Positions 1 through 7,088 of a stretch of DNA of 57,145 bases are shown here, piece after piece. This DNA is from a virus. Position 1 is the stretch's first letter; each line of letters starts with the position of its first letter. Location of the stretch: the IMG/VR virus record IMGVR_UViG_3300021085_000037, positions 1 to 57,145 of that record. The stretch is one strand, 5' to 3'. A program made the translations under genes and the position numbers. A model generated the notes under the pieces. The model searched no databases. It worked only from the letters and a program-made list of their open reading frames with translations, and had not been told where the DNA came from.

Positions 1-16
1 ACTGAAAACAGATGAT

Positions 17-298
17 GTGTATTATATAAAAGCATTTATGAAATACATAGAAAATCTTGAATCAAAGTTAAGTGAAGTTAGTAAAGCACATAGAAACATA
101 TTGAATGATTATCAGTCACCTATGTGGCTGATGACATACAACGATATGGTCGAGGGTTCACTACACGAAGTAGTGACAAACGATCCAAAATTATATCTTA
201 ATAGACTTAACAGAGATAGAGTAGCAGATGGTGAACTTCCTGATAAGATGGAAGAGTATACCAAAACATTAATTAAATTAGAAACCTTTAAAAAATAA
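17..298 (+). CDS. Hypothetical protein, possibly 5'-truncated
   Basis: I recognise no family. The frame begins at a GTG at 17 but is open back to the first base of the window, so the true start may lie outside it; an in-frame ATG at 38 is the other candidate. The product (93 residues from GTG) is charged and looks mainly helical. It stops 4 nt before the next gene, consistent with an early polycistronic unit. Confidence 0.6.
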   Translation: MYYIKAFMKYIENLESKLSEVSKAHRNILNDYQSPMWLMTYNDMVEGSLHEVVTNDPKLYLNRLNRDRVADGELPDKMEEYTKTLIKLETFKK

Positions 299-302
299 AA
301 CT

Positions 303-575
303 ATGGGAAAAACAAGAGAAGTAAAAATCAGTAGCAGAACTATATACTCAAAATATTGTGAGATATATATTGAAATACCTAAAGACTTACCTCAAGAAAA
401 AGTAGAGGAATGGTTATTCGAAAACGAAATAAAGTGGACTGATGCTATCGACAATGCAAATGGTCAAGCAACATTAGACTTTGGATTTGGATTAGGAGAT
501 GGTATGGATGAAAAGGATAGTGAACACGAGATGAGATTTGATATAGTAGGGGAACAATATGGTGGACATATATAA
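303..575 (+). CDS. Hypothetical acidic protein
   Basis: The 90-residue product has a basic N-terminal strand-rich part and a Gly/Asp-rich stretch (LDFGFGLGDGMDEKD) followed by an acidic tail. I recognise no domain. Its ATG follows an A-rich leader with no Shine-Dalgarno sequence. Its TAA stop is directly abutted by the first paired base of the hammerhead ribozyme, so a ribosome terminating here would sit on ribozyme stem I. Confidence 0.7.
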   Translation: MGKTREVKISSRTIYSKYCEIYIEIPKDLPQEKVEEWLFENEIKWTDAIDNANGQATLDFGFGLGDGMDEKDSEHEMRFDIVGEQYGGHI

Positions 576-699
576 ATACTCTGATGAGCAACACTGAAAG
601 GTGGCGAAACAATGATGGGAGTTGAATGGTGATTAGCTAACATACCAACTTAATGAGAGACAAACAAGATACCAAACTCTCTCCTATCATTGTCAGTAT
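576..699 (+). ncRNA. Type I hammerhead self-cleaving ribozyme
   Basis: All conserved hammerhead parts are present in order. Stem I 5' strand is ATACT (576-580). The core CTGATGA is at 581-587. Stem II runs 588-605: GC and CAC pair with GTG and GC around loop TGAAAG, with a bulged AA at 590-591. The core GAAA is at 606-609. Stem III CAATGATGGGAG (610-621) pairs with CTCCTATCATTG (681-692) over 12 bp with one G-U. The cleavage triplet is GTC (692-694) and stem I 3' strand is AGTAT (695-699). The open helix is stem I, which defines type I. Predicted cleavage is after C694, leaving a 25-nt A-rich leader on the next mRNA. The stem III loop is long (622-680) and may fold further (AGAG 656-659 with CTCT 677-680). 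The region is not coding. Confidence 0.9.
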
Positions 700-719
700 A
701 AATAAAATAAAATAAAACT

Positions 720-1439
720 ATGCCTAATTATGTATATGCTGGGATAACATTAGATGAAGTTTCAGCTGATCAAAAAAAGATTCTCAAAAAAATAGAAGAG
801 AAAGGATCGTTCTGTAATTATTACATAACAATGCCTGAAGAATTAAAAAATATTGTAATTGGTAAAACAATTATAAATGGAAAAGAATATAAACTATATA
901 GACAAGTAGATGGTAAAGATGTAGGAATTTCTGAAAGAGAAAAGAAAATGTTACTTGCAGTCTATGGTGCAACAAACTGGTATGACTTTAGAATGAATGC
1001 CTTTGATACTAAATGGGGAGACTGCGAACTTGAAGTAGATATTGATGGTGGTCAGCTGAATTTTAATACTGCTTGGTCACCAGTTGGTGACAAAATATTA
1101 AATATGTTTGCAGAAGACTTTCCTAATTTTAATTACTGGTACGAAGAAGAAACTGGATGGGGAGGTGAAAGAGATTATGAGAAAGGTAAAGTTGTAAGAG
1201 ATATGTTTTATGAAGAACCTGAATGGGAAGAAACAGAATATGAGATAGGTGATTCAGTATATACTATAACTGAACTTGAAAACGATCATCCAAACTATGA
1301 AGATGGTAAAGGATTCTATGTAGATTATTCTCACGAGTTTGCTGGTAAAACATTAGAAGAAGCAAAGAAGTATATTGATGAGCAACATAAAGAATGGATG
1401 AAGACAAGAGGAAAATCATTTGAAGAACTAATAAAATAG
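720..1439 (+). CDS. Api92-like / YubB-type (DUF1281) protein
   Basis: The 239-residue product carries the pattern of the Api92-like ferredoxin-fold family: an N-terminal helical part, then a conserved strand with 'TKWGDCELEVD', a 'FNTAWSPVGDKIL' segment and 'FPNFNYWYEEETGWGGE'. These proteins are common in phages and plasmids but have no settled biochemical role. The ATG lies 25 nt downstream of the predicted ribozyme cleavage site, so this gene would be translated from the 5'-hydroxyl cleavage product or from the uncleaved read-through mRNA. Family assignment is by motif recognition; the function is unknown. Confidence 0.8.
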   Translation: MPNYVYAGITLDEVSADQKKILKKIEEKGSFCNYYITMPEELKNIVIGKTIINGKEYKLYRQVDGKDVGISEREKKMLLAVYGATNWYDFRMNAFDTKWGDCELEVDIDGGQLNFNTAWSPVGDKILNMFAEDFPNFNYWYEEETGWGGERDYEKGKVVRDMFYEEPEWEETEYEIGDSVYTITELENDHPNYEDGKGFYVDYSHEFAGKTLEEAKKYIDEQHKEWMKTRGKSFEELIK

Positions 1440-1441
1440 CT

Positions 1442-1756
1442 ATGAAAAATATTTATGAAGTAATACAAAAAGAAAAAATGAAAAGTAAAAGAGACAGAGA
1501 CTACATACAACTATTACAACAAATTGCAGACAAGTCAGAGTCAGCAGTAGAATTTGTAAAAGATGTAAAGACTCAAAGATTTTTAGATAAATTATATAAA
1601 GATAATATTATAGAACTGGATGATTATTTCAAGTATAGTGGAATGAGAGAACATAAGAATAAGATTATAAATGATCCGATCAAACCAGCTGAAAAGAAAA
1701 CATTAAAAATTGAGAACGATATGAGTAAGTATAAATTAAAAAATTATAGAAAATGA
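1442..1756 (+). CDS. Hypothetical lysine-rich protein
   Basis: I recognise no domain in this 104-residue, highly charged, helical product. It starts 2 nt after the preceding stop. Its TGA overlaps the next gene's ATG (ATGA), which points to translational coupling inside the early operon. Confidence 0.65.
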   Translation: MKNIYEVIQKEKMKSKRDRDYIQLLQQIADKSESAVEFVKDVKTQRFLDKLYKDNIIELDDYFKYSGMREHKNKIINDPIKPAEKKTLKIENDMSKYKLKNYRK

Positions 1757-2028
1757 AAACAGAAGACTTAATTAAAGAAGTTGGAAGAGAAGTAGTAATG
1801 CTTCTTCTTGAAAAGAATAAAGCATACGGAGACACTGCAAATAAACCACCTAAAATATTTTCAAAACTATCAGCGAAAGAAGGAATACTGGCGAGGATAG
1901 ATGACAAGTTAAGTAGAATTAAACAAGTAGGTATCAATGATAAAACAGAAGATACTTTACTTGATCTAATTGGATACCTTATATTGTATAGAGTACAATG
2001 TAAGATGGAAGAAATTAAAAAAAGTTAA
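1753..2028 (+). CDS. DUF1599-like (nucleotide-modification-associated) protein
   Basis: The 91-residue product contains the family pattern 'LLLEKNKAYGDTANKP', 'EGILARIDDKLSRIK' and 'EDTLLDLIGYLILYRVQ', which matches the small helical phage family DUF1599 (Nmad1-like). The fold is related in style to all-alpha NTP pyrophosphohydrolases, but I see no complete set of metal-binding acidic residues, so an enzymatic role is only inferred. It overlaps the preceding gene by 4 nt (ATGA) and ends just before a strong promoter. Confidence 0.75.
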   Translation: MKTEDLIKEVGREVVMLLLEKNKAYGDTANKPPKIFSKLSAKEGILARIDDKLSRIKQVGINDKTEDTLLDLIGYLILYRVQCKMEEIKKS

Positions 2029-2034
2029 ACATAA

Positions 2035-2066
2035 TTTGCTCAAGTAATACAAAAGTATTATATTTG
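2035..2066 (+). promoter_or_regulatory. Bacteroidota-type promoter
   Basis: TTTG at 2035-2038 is separated by exactly 20 nt from TATATTTG at 2059-2066. This matches the Flavobacterium/Bacteroides primary sigma consensus (TTTG, 17-23 nt, TAnnTTTG). Predicted transcription starts around 2072, giving a short A/T-rich leader before the ATG at 2087. Confidence 0.8.
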
Positions 2067-2086
2067 CAGAACTTAAATTAAATTAA

Positions 2087-2380
2087 ATGAAGAAGAATAT
2101 ATTTGATGCATATGCATTAGCAATAGCAAAGCAATTTCATCTAACTTTGGATCAGATGTTTACTAAAACTAAACGGAGAGAAATTGTAGATGCAAGACAA
2201 ATGCTTTACTATTTATGTATGGAAAGACCTATTAGAATTTCATACATCCAAAGATTCATGGAAGAAGCTGGACTATCAGTTTGTCACTCGACTATTATAC
2301 ATGGATACAAGAAAGCAAAAGAGATGATAGATAAAGATCAAGACTTCAAAGAAGTAGTAAGTGAACTTCAAGATGTATAG
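2087..2380 (+). CDS. Stand-alone DnaA domain-IV-like DNA-binding protein
   Basis: The 97-residue product resembles only the C-terminal DNA-binding domain of the replication initiator DnaA. Residues 34-43 (VDARQMLYYL) match the first helix region and residues 67-76 (HSTIIHGYKK) match the signature that contacts the DnaA box. No AAA+ ATPase domain is present. It is first in the operon driven by the 2035-2066 promoter and precedes the recombination genes. It could mark a phage origin, recruit host replication proteins, or act as a transcription factor. A second protein of this type is at 9043-9561. Confidence 0.8.
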   Translation: MKKNIFDAYALAIAKQFHLTLDQMFTKTKRREIVDARQMLYYLCMERPIRISYIQRFMEEAGLSVCHSTIIHGYKKAKEMIDKDQDFKEVVSELQDV

Positions 2381-2792
2381 TATAGAAGATATTTATCTAC
2401 AAGCTAAAAACGATTCAGGTGCTATAAAAATTAGTATGCTTAATGGTGATAGTGTAGTAAATAACGGAGTCAAGATACAGAAGTTTCCATCTAAAATAGA
2501 ACTCTTAAATTGTGGAAGAAGTGGGGATTTCTTTCAAGAGTTTAACGAAGAAGAGTATAATGTATTCTTTAAGTATGGATGGAAAGAGGGAGGAATTAGA
2601 TTATCAATGATGAATTGTAAAAGAAAGCTGGATCTAATTGAAGATAAGATTAGAAACGAAGTCAATACAAGAAAGAATGATAAGCATATTCAAAGATTAA
2701 AGACCAGTAGAGAAAATCTACTAATTAAATACAGCAACAGAAATATTAAATTAAATAAAATCAAATCAAATGGAAAAGAAAAACATCTTTAA
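2373..2792 (+). CDS. Hypothetical basic protein
   Basis: I recognise no family. I chose the ATG at 2373 (MYSIEDIYLQAKN), which overlaps the previous gene by 8 nt; an upstream GTG at 2361 is possible but increases the overlap. The N-terminal half is mixed alpha/beta, and the C-terminal third is Lys/Arg/Asn-rich and helical, suggesting nucleic-acid contact. It overlaps the next gene by 23 nt. Confidence 0.65.
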   Translation: MYSIEDIYLQAKNDSGAIKISMLNGDSVVNNGVKIQKFPSKIELLNCGRSGDFFQEFNEEEYNVFFKYGWKEGGIRLSMMNCKRKLDLIEDKIRNEVNTRKNDKHIQRLKTSRENLLIKYSNRNIKLNKIKSNGKEKHL

Positions 2793-3369
2793 GGAACTAT
2801 CTTCCATCTCTATCAAAGGGAAAACAGATAAGAAAGGAAAGTTTGACTACTTATCTTGGGCAACTGCTTGGAGTTTAATTAAGTCACAACATCCTGATGC
2901 ACAAAGAAAAGTTTATGAATCAGAACACACTGGACTAAACTTTTTTACAGATGGTAAGACTGCATATGTAAAGGTAGGTATTACTATAAATGGTATGGAA
3001 CATATTGATTACTTACCAGTAATGGACTATCGTAATAACTCTATACCTATTGAAAAGGTTTCATCTATGGATGTAAACACTGCAATACAAAGATCAACTG
3101 CTAAAGCTATTGCAATGCATGGATTAGGTTTATCTTTATGGATAGGTGAGGATACAATAATTACAACTACAACTCCAGTTAGTAAGACTCCAGTACCAAA
3201 GAAGCCAACTCACGTTGAATTAAATATAGGAGATGAAAACTGGGTTAAAGTATTAAACTATATTGGTTCTAATAAAGAGTTAGGGTTACCTAAAATTATA
3301 AAGAACTTGGAGGTGAAATACAAGATCAAGGCAGTAGTTAAGAAAGAACTTTCAAAAGCTATTAAGTAA
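2770..3369 (+). CDS. Sak3-type (DUF1071) single-strand annealing protein
   Basis: The 199-residue product has the N-terminal pattern of DUF1071/Sak3 annealing proteins: 'GKFDYLSWATAWSLIKSQHPDA', then a substrate-type beta region 'GKTAYVKVGITINGMEH..YLPVMDYRNNSI' and 'DVNTAIQRSTAKAIAMHGLGLSLW'. Proteins of this class anneal complementary single strands during phage recombination and replication. The next gene encodes a RecE/Exo8-like exonuclease and overlaps by one base, which forms the classic exonuclease-annealase pair. The C-terminal part (about 150-199) is Pro/Lys-rich and poorly conserved. Confidence 0.85.
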   Translation: MEKKNIFKELSSISIKGKTDKKGKFDYLSWATAWSLIKSQHPDAQRKVYESEHTGLNFFTDGKTAYVKVGITINGMEHIDYLPVMDYRNNSIPIEKVSSMDVNTAIQRSTAKAIAMHGLGLSLWIGEDTIITTTTPVSKTPVPKKPTHVELNIGDENWVKVLNYIGSNKELGLPKIIKNLEVKYKIKAVVKKELSKAIK

Positions 3370-4106
3370 TGGAAAGTGTACTTGAAAAATTAAAAAGTGA
3401 TGAGCACTACTATGGAGAGTTTGGTAAACAATACTTATCTAACTCTGATATTATAACTCTGCTCAATGATCCTAAAAACTTTCGTAAGGATAAAGAAATA
3501 ACTAAACCAATGCTACTTGGAAGATACTTTCATACTGCAATGTTAGAACCTGAGAAAGTAAATTCAACAGAATTTTTAGAGATAGATGCTTCCAGTAGAA
3601 ACACAAAGAAATATAAAGAAGAAATCCTTACACATAATAAAAGTATTATGATGTTAAGTAAGGAGAAGATAGATATTGATAAAGCTATTTCTACTATGAC
3701 AAATAACTTAGAGTTCTATGAAGCTATCTATGATGAAAGAAACCTTTATGAAATTCCAGCAATAAAAGAAGTTCATGGAATGATGTGGAAAGGTAAGGCA
3801 GATATTGTTGCAGAAGATATGTTAATAGATCTTAAGACAACATCTAACATCAAAGACTTTAAGTATAGTGCAAGAAAATATAATTATGATAGTCAAGCAT
3901 ACCTATATCAAAAATTCTTTGGTAAACCTCTTGTATTCTATGTTGTAGATAAAACAACATATGAGTTAGGAATCTATCATCCATCTCAAACATTCTTGGA
4001 GTATGGTAAAGAGAAAGTAGAGAGAGCAATCGAAGTGTATAACAAATTTTATAGTAAAGATGCTGAAGAAAATATTGAATCGTACATCATTAAAGAAGTA
4101 CTTTAA
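3369..4106 (+). CDS. RecE/Exo8-like PD-(D/E)XK exonuclease
   Basis: The 245-residue product has the motifs of the exodeoxyribonuclease VIII-like (DUF3799) nuclease family: 'GRYFHTAMLEPE' at 51-62 with conserved His55, 'KGKADIV' around Asp145, and 'LIDLKTTS' with Asp154 and Lys156 forming the metal site. It should resect one strand of duplex DNA to load the annealing protein encoded immediately upstream. Its 3' end overlaps a short reading frame at 4060-4224. Confidence 0.85.
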   Translation: MESVLEKLKSDEHYYGEFGKQYLSNSDIITLLNDPKNFRKDKEITKPMLLGRYFHTAMLEPEKVNSTEFLEIDASSRNTKKYKEEILTHNKSIMMLSKEKIDIDKAISTMTNNLEFYEAIYDERNLYEIPAIKEVHGMMWKGKADIVAEDMLIDLKTTSNIKDFKYSARKYNYDSQAYLYQKFFGKPLVFYVVDKTTYELGIYHPSQTFLEYGKEKVERAIEVYNKFYSKDAEENIESYIIKEVL

Positions 4107-4224
4107 AAAGAAAAGTGTAGTGTGGTTGCAAATTCCAACCGACCTCAATACACAAGCTGAAAGAGATAATCTCATGGAAGCTACAATGAACCAGTTGGAA
4201 AAAATTATTTATAAATCATTTTAA
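4060..4224 (+). CDS. Possible small overlapping ORF (54 aa)
   Basis: A frame shifted by +1 from the exonuclease starts at ATG 4060, overlaps the exonuclease end by 47 nt and runs to TAA at 4222-4224, 2 nt before the SSB-like gene. The non-overlapping part reads like a real protein (VVWLQIPTDLNTQAERDNL), and it fills an otherwise empty gap in a tightly packed operon. No family is recognised. A frameshifted extension of the exonuclease is an alternative reading. Confidence 0.45.
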   Translation: MLKKILNRTSLKKYFKKKSVVWLQIPTDLNTQAERDNLMEATMNQLEKIIYKSF

Positions 4225-4226
4225 TT

Positions 4227-4484
4227 ATGGCAGAAGAAAAAATCTATGTAGGAAACGGGACATCAAAATTTGATGGAAACATGATCTCATGTAGCGTATG
4301 TTTAACAGACTTACCTCAAGAGCATATGTTCGAGTACAACGGAAAGAAGTACATTAAGTTAAATGTCTCGGCTAAAAGAGATGGTGCTGACGAGTATGGT
4401 AAAACACATTACTTATCAGTAGACACTTACAAGCCAGAGCCAAAGAAAGAAGAAGCACCTCAAGGTGAAGATCTTCCATTCTAA
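4227..4484 (+). CDS. Small single-stranded DNA-binding-like protein
   Basis: The 85-residue product has a beta-rich core with a Cys pair (SCSVCLTDLP) and 'YIKLNVSAKRDG', then a Lys/Pro/Glu linker ending in the acidic tip GEDLPF. That tip resembles the SSB C-terminal peptide (DDIPF type) that recruits repair and replication enzymes. Position directly after the annealase and exonuclease and before the primase-helicase supports a ssDNA-binding role. It is much shorter than bacterial SSB, so this is inference from the tail and context. Confidence 0.6.
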   Translation: MAEEKIYVGNGTSKFDGNMISCSVCLTDLPQEHMFEYNGKKYIKLNVSAKRDGADEYGKTHYLSVDTYKPEPKKEEAPQGEDLPF

Positions 4485-4508
4485 ACATTGGCTAACACAA
4501 GAAAAGTT

Positions 4509-4538
4509 AGGGGACTCGTTCCCCTTTCTTTTTCTTTT
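4509..4538 (+). terminator. Rho-independent terminator
   Basis: The stem AGGGGA (4509-4514) pairs with TCCCCT (4520-4525) around loop CTCGT and is followed by the T-rich run TTCTTTTTCTTTT. It lies 24 nt after the SSB-like gene and would end or attenuate the recombination operon before the primase-helicase. Confidence 0.8.
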
Positions 4539-4676
4539 AACTATGTCGATATGTCAATCAAAAACAATTTATAGAGTAGTACTAATATTTATTTATATAT
4601 TTATTCTTTCTTTATTTTTTTCTTTTTCTTTAACATATTAACATAAAATAATAATAATAAAATACAATAAAATTTA
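4539..4676. promoter_or_regulatory. AT-rich intergenic region with TTGACATATCGACATA element
   Basis: This gene-free stretch between a terminator and the primase-helicase gene carries TATGTCGATATGTCAA at 4542-4557. That is the exact reverse complement of 56509-56524 near the right end. Downstream, CTAATATTTATT (about 4583) also recurs in the same relative order on the minus strand near 56490. The rest is almost pure A/T. I find no TAnnTTTG promoter here. It is a candidate origin or operator; which one is unresolved. Confidence 0.5.
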
Positions 4677-7088
4677 ATGGAGATAACAATATTTAAAGAT
4701 ATTAAAGATACTGCTCAACCTTTTTATAGAGATGTATCAATAATATTAGACAGGATAAAACAGGGAGCATCACAAGAGATAGTGAGAGCAATCCGATCAG
4801 AAGGAGATAAAGAAAAAAGAAATCTAATAAAGCAGTCATTACCAGCAATTTGTTTTAGTGGTAAATTTACTAAAAGAAATGATAGTGCATTAAGTTTACA
4901 TAGTGGACTGATATGTTTAGACTTTGATAACTTCCCATCAGAGAAGTTAATGCTGGAAGAAAAAGAATTAATTACTAAAGACAGATATACTTATTCTGTT
5001 TTCGTTTCACCAAGTGGACTTGGATTAAAGGTGCTGGTAAAGATCCCAGCTGAAGAGGAAAACCACAAGAAGTTTTTTCAATCACTACAACATCATTATG
5101 GAAGCGAGTTCTTTGATGTGACATGTAAGAATGTATCAAGAGTATGTTATGAATCATATGATCCATTAATATATATCAACGAGCAATCAAGCGTATTCAA
5201 TCAAATTACAGAACAAGAATATCAAGAGGTAGTAAAACATAAAGATGTACAAACTATACCTATCACAGATGAAAACAAAATAGTAGAAATACTTATGAAG
5301 TGGTGGGAAAGAAAGTATGGATTTAAAAGTGGAGAGAGAAATAATAATGTATACATACTGGCATCAGCATTCAACGACTTCGGAGTTACACAGACTCTTG
5401 CTGAATATGTAATGAGTCCATACACCTCATCTGACTTTACAGAATCAGAGTTAAGAAGAACAATTAAATCAGCTTACGCACAAAAACAAAACTTTGGAAC
5501 TAAATATTATGAAGATGAAGAAAGAGTAAATTCTGTCAAACAAAAAATGAGAAAAGGAATGTCAAAGACAGACATCAAATCATCATTAGAAGAGTCCACT
5601 AATATAGATGATGTAGTTATTGATAATGTTCTTAGAAGATTTGAAGAAGAACAAGATGAGCAAAAATTTTGGACTAAAAGCGAGAAGGGTGTAGTAAAGA
5701 TTATTCACTTATCATTTAAAAACTTTTTAGAAGACAATGGATTCTATAAGTTTAGTCCCGAAGGAAGTAAGAACTATGTATTCGTTAGAGTAACAAACAA
5801 CCTAATCGAACATGCCTCAGAAAAAGAAATAAAAGATTTTGTATTGGAATATCTTTTAGAGATAGATGATACCAGTATATATAATTATTTTGCAGAATGC
5901 ACAAGATATTTTAGAGAAGAGTTTCTTACTTTACTTTCATCTATCAGCGTATACTTTATTGCAGATGATAAGGATACTGCTTACTTATACTACACTAATT
6001 GTGCAGTAAAGATTACTAAAAATGAGATTACTCCTATTGATTACTTAGACTTGGGTGGATATGTATGGAAGGATCATGTCATCGATAGAGTCTTTGATAT
6101 ATGTGAGATAACTGATTGTGATTTTAAAACTTTCGTATCCAATATATCAGGAAGTGATAGTAAAAGAACAAAGTCTATGGAATCCACAATAGGATTTTTA
6201 CTGCATGGGTGGAAGAATTTATCATACTGCCCAGCTACCATATTAAATGATGAGGTTATATCTGACAATCCTGAAGGTGGTACTGGTAAAGGTTTGTTTA
6301 TGACAGGGATATCTCATATGAAAAAGTTAGTAATGATTGATGGTAAATCATTTAATTTTGAAAAGTCTTTTGCTTACCAATTAGTTTCAGCTGATACACA
6401 AATACTATGCTTCGATGATGTTAGAAAACATTTTAACTTTGAAAGATTGTTTAGTGTAGTTACTGAAGGTTTAACATTAGAGAAGAAAAACAAGGATGCA
6501 ATTAAGATTCCTTTTAGTAAATCTCCAAAGGTTGCCATCACTACTAACTATGCAATTAGAGGTAAGGGTAATTCATTTGCTCGAAGAAAGTGGGACTTAG
6601 AGTTAAACCAATTCTATACTAAAGAGTTCACTCCACTGGTAGAGTTTGGTAAACTAATGTTTGGAGAATGGGATGATAATGATTGGTGTCAATTTGATAA
6701 TTATATGATTAAAAACTTGCAACTATATTTAGATAAAGGATTACTAAGAAGTGACTTTATAAATCAAAAGACAAGAGATTTTGTTGCCAATTCATCTCAC
6801 TCATTTGTAGAATGGTGCGGAGTAATAGATAACAGAAAGCATCCTAAGTTAGTAACTAAAACAACTATCTATAAGAATGATCTCTATTTAGATTTCATTG
6901 ATGAGTATCCTGACTTTGGGCCAAGAATGAAAGACTCTGTGAGTAGAAATGAATTTGGTAAGTGGTTAGTATCTTATTCTGAATTTACTTATGGATGTAA
7001 ACCATTAAGTGGAAGAGACATGATAGGAAGATGGATTGAGTTTGTAACTAAAAGCCATTATGAAAAACAAGAAAAATTAAAAATATGA
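4677..7088 (+). CDS. VirE-N/primase-like and SF3 helicase fusion (replicative primase-helicase)
   Basis: The 803-residue product begins with a BT4734/VirE N-terminal-like domain (about 1-190; 'SLHSGLICLDFDNFPSE', 'SPSGLGLKVLVKIP', 'VSRVCYESYDP'), a family linked to primase-polymerases. A PriCT-like helical part (about 200-275; 'RNNNVYILASAFNDFG') follows. The C-terminal half is a superfamily 3 helicase with Walker A GGTGKG at 534-539, Walker B ILCFDDV with Asp580/581 and motif C-like 'KVAITTNY'. It should unwind, and possibly prime, phage DNA. No phage DNA polymerase is visible, so it presumably loads host polymerase. It overlaps the SF2 helicase gene by 4 nt. Confidence 0.85.
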   Translation: MEITIFKDIKDTAQPFYRDVSIILDRIKQGASQEIVRAIRSEGDKEKRNLIKQSLPAICFSGKFTKRNDSALSLHSGLICLDFDNFPSEKLMLEEKELITKDRYTYSVFVSPSGLGLKVLVKIPAEEENHKKFFQSLQHHYGSEFFDVTCKNVSRVCYESYDPLIYINEQSSVFNQITEQEYQEVVKHKDVQTIPITDENKIVEILMKWWERKYGFKSGERNNNVYILASAFNDFGVTQTLAEYVMSPYTSSDFTESELRRTIKSAYAQKQNFGTKYYEDEERVNSVKQKMRKGMSKTDIKSSLEESTNIDDVVIDNVLRRFEEEQDEQKFWTKSEKGVVKIIHLSFKNFLEDNGFYKFSPEGSKNYVFVRVTNNLIEHASEKEIKDFVLEYLLEIDDTSIYNYFAECTRYFREEFLTLLSSISVYFIADDKDTAYLYYTNCAVKITKNEITPIDYLDLGGYVWKDHVIDRVFDICEITDCDFKTFVSNISGSDSKRTKSMESTIGFLLHGWKNLSYCPATILNDEVISDNPEGGTGKGLFMTGISHMKKLVMIDGKSFNFEKSFAYQLVSADTQILCFDDVRKHFNFERLFSVVTEGLTLEKKNKDAIKIPFSKSPKVAITTNYAIRGKGNSFARRKWDLELNQFYTKEFTPLVEFGKLMFGEWDDNDWCQFDNYMIKNLQLYLDKGLLRSDFINQKTRDFVANSSHSFVEWCGVIDNRKHPKLVTKTTIYKNDLYLDFIDEYPDFGPRMKDSVSRNEFGKWLVSYSEFTYGCKPLSGRDMIGRWIEFVTKSHYEKQEKLKI

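Noticed and set aside
1-16. Joining of the right end to the left end as a circular genome
   Set aside because: The first frame is open across a hypothetical junction, but no terminal repeat is visible and the joined codons look non-coding, so circularity is unsupported.
2361-2372. GTG start extending the 2373 gene
   Set aside because: Adds only four residues and enlarges the overlap; ATG at 2373 is the simpler choice.
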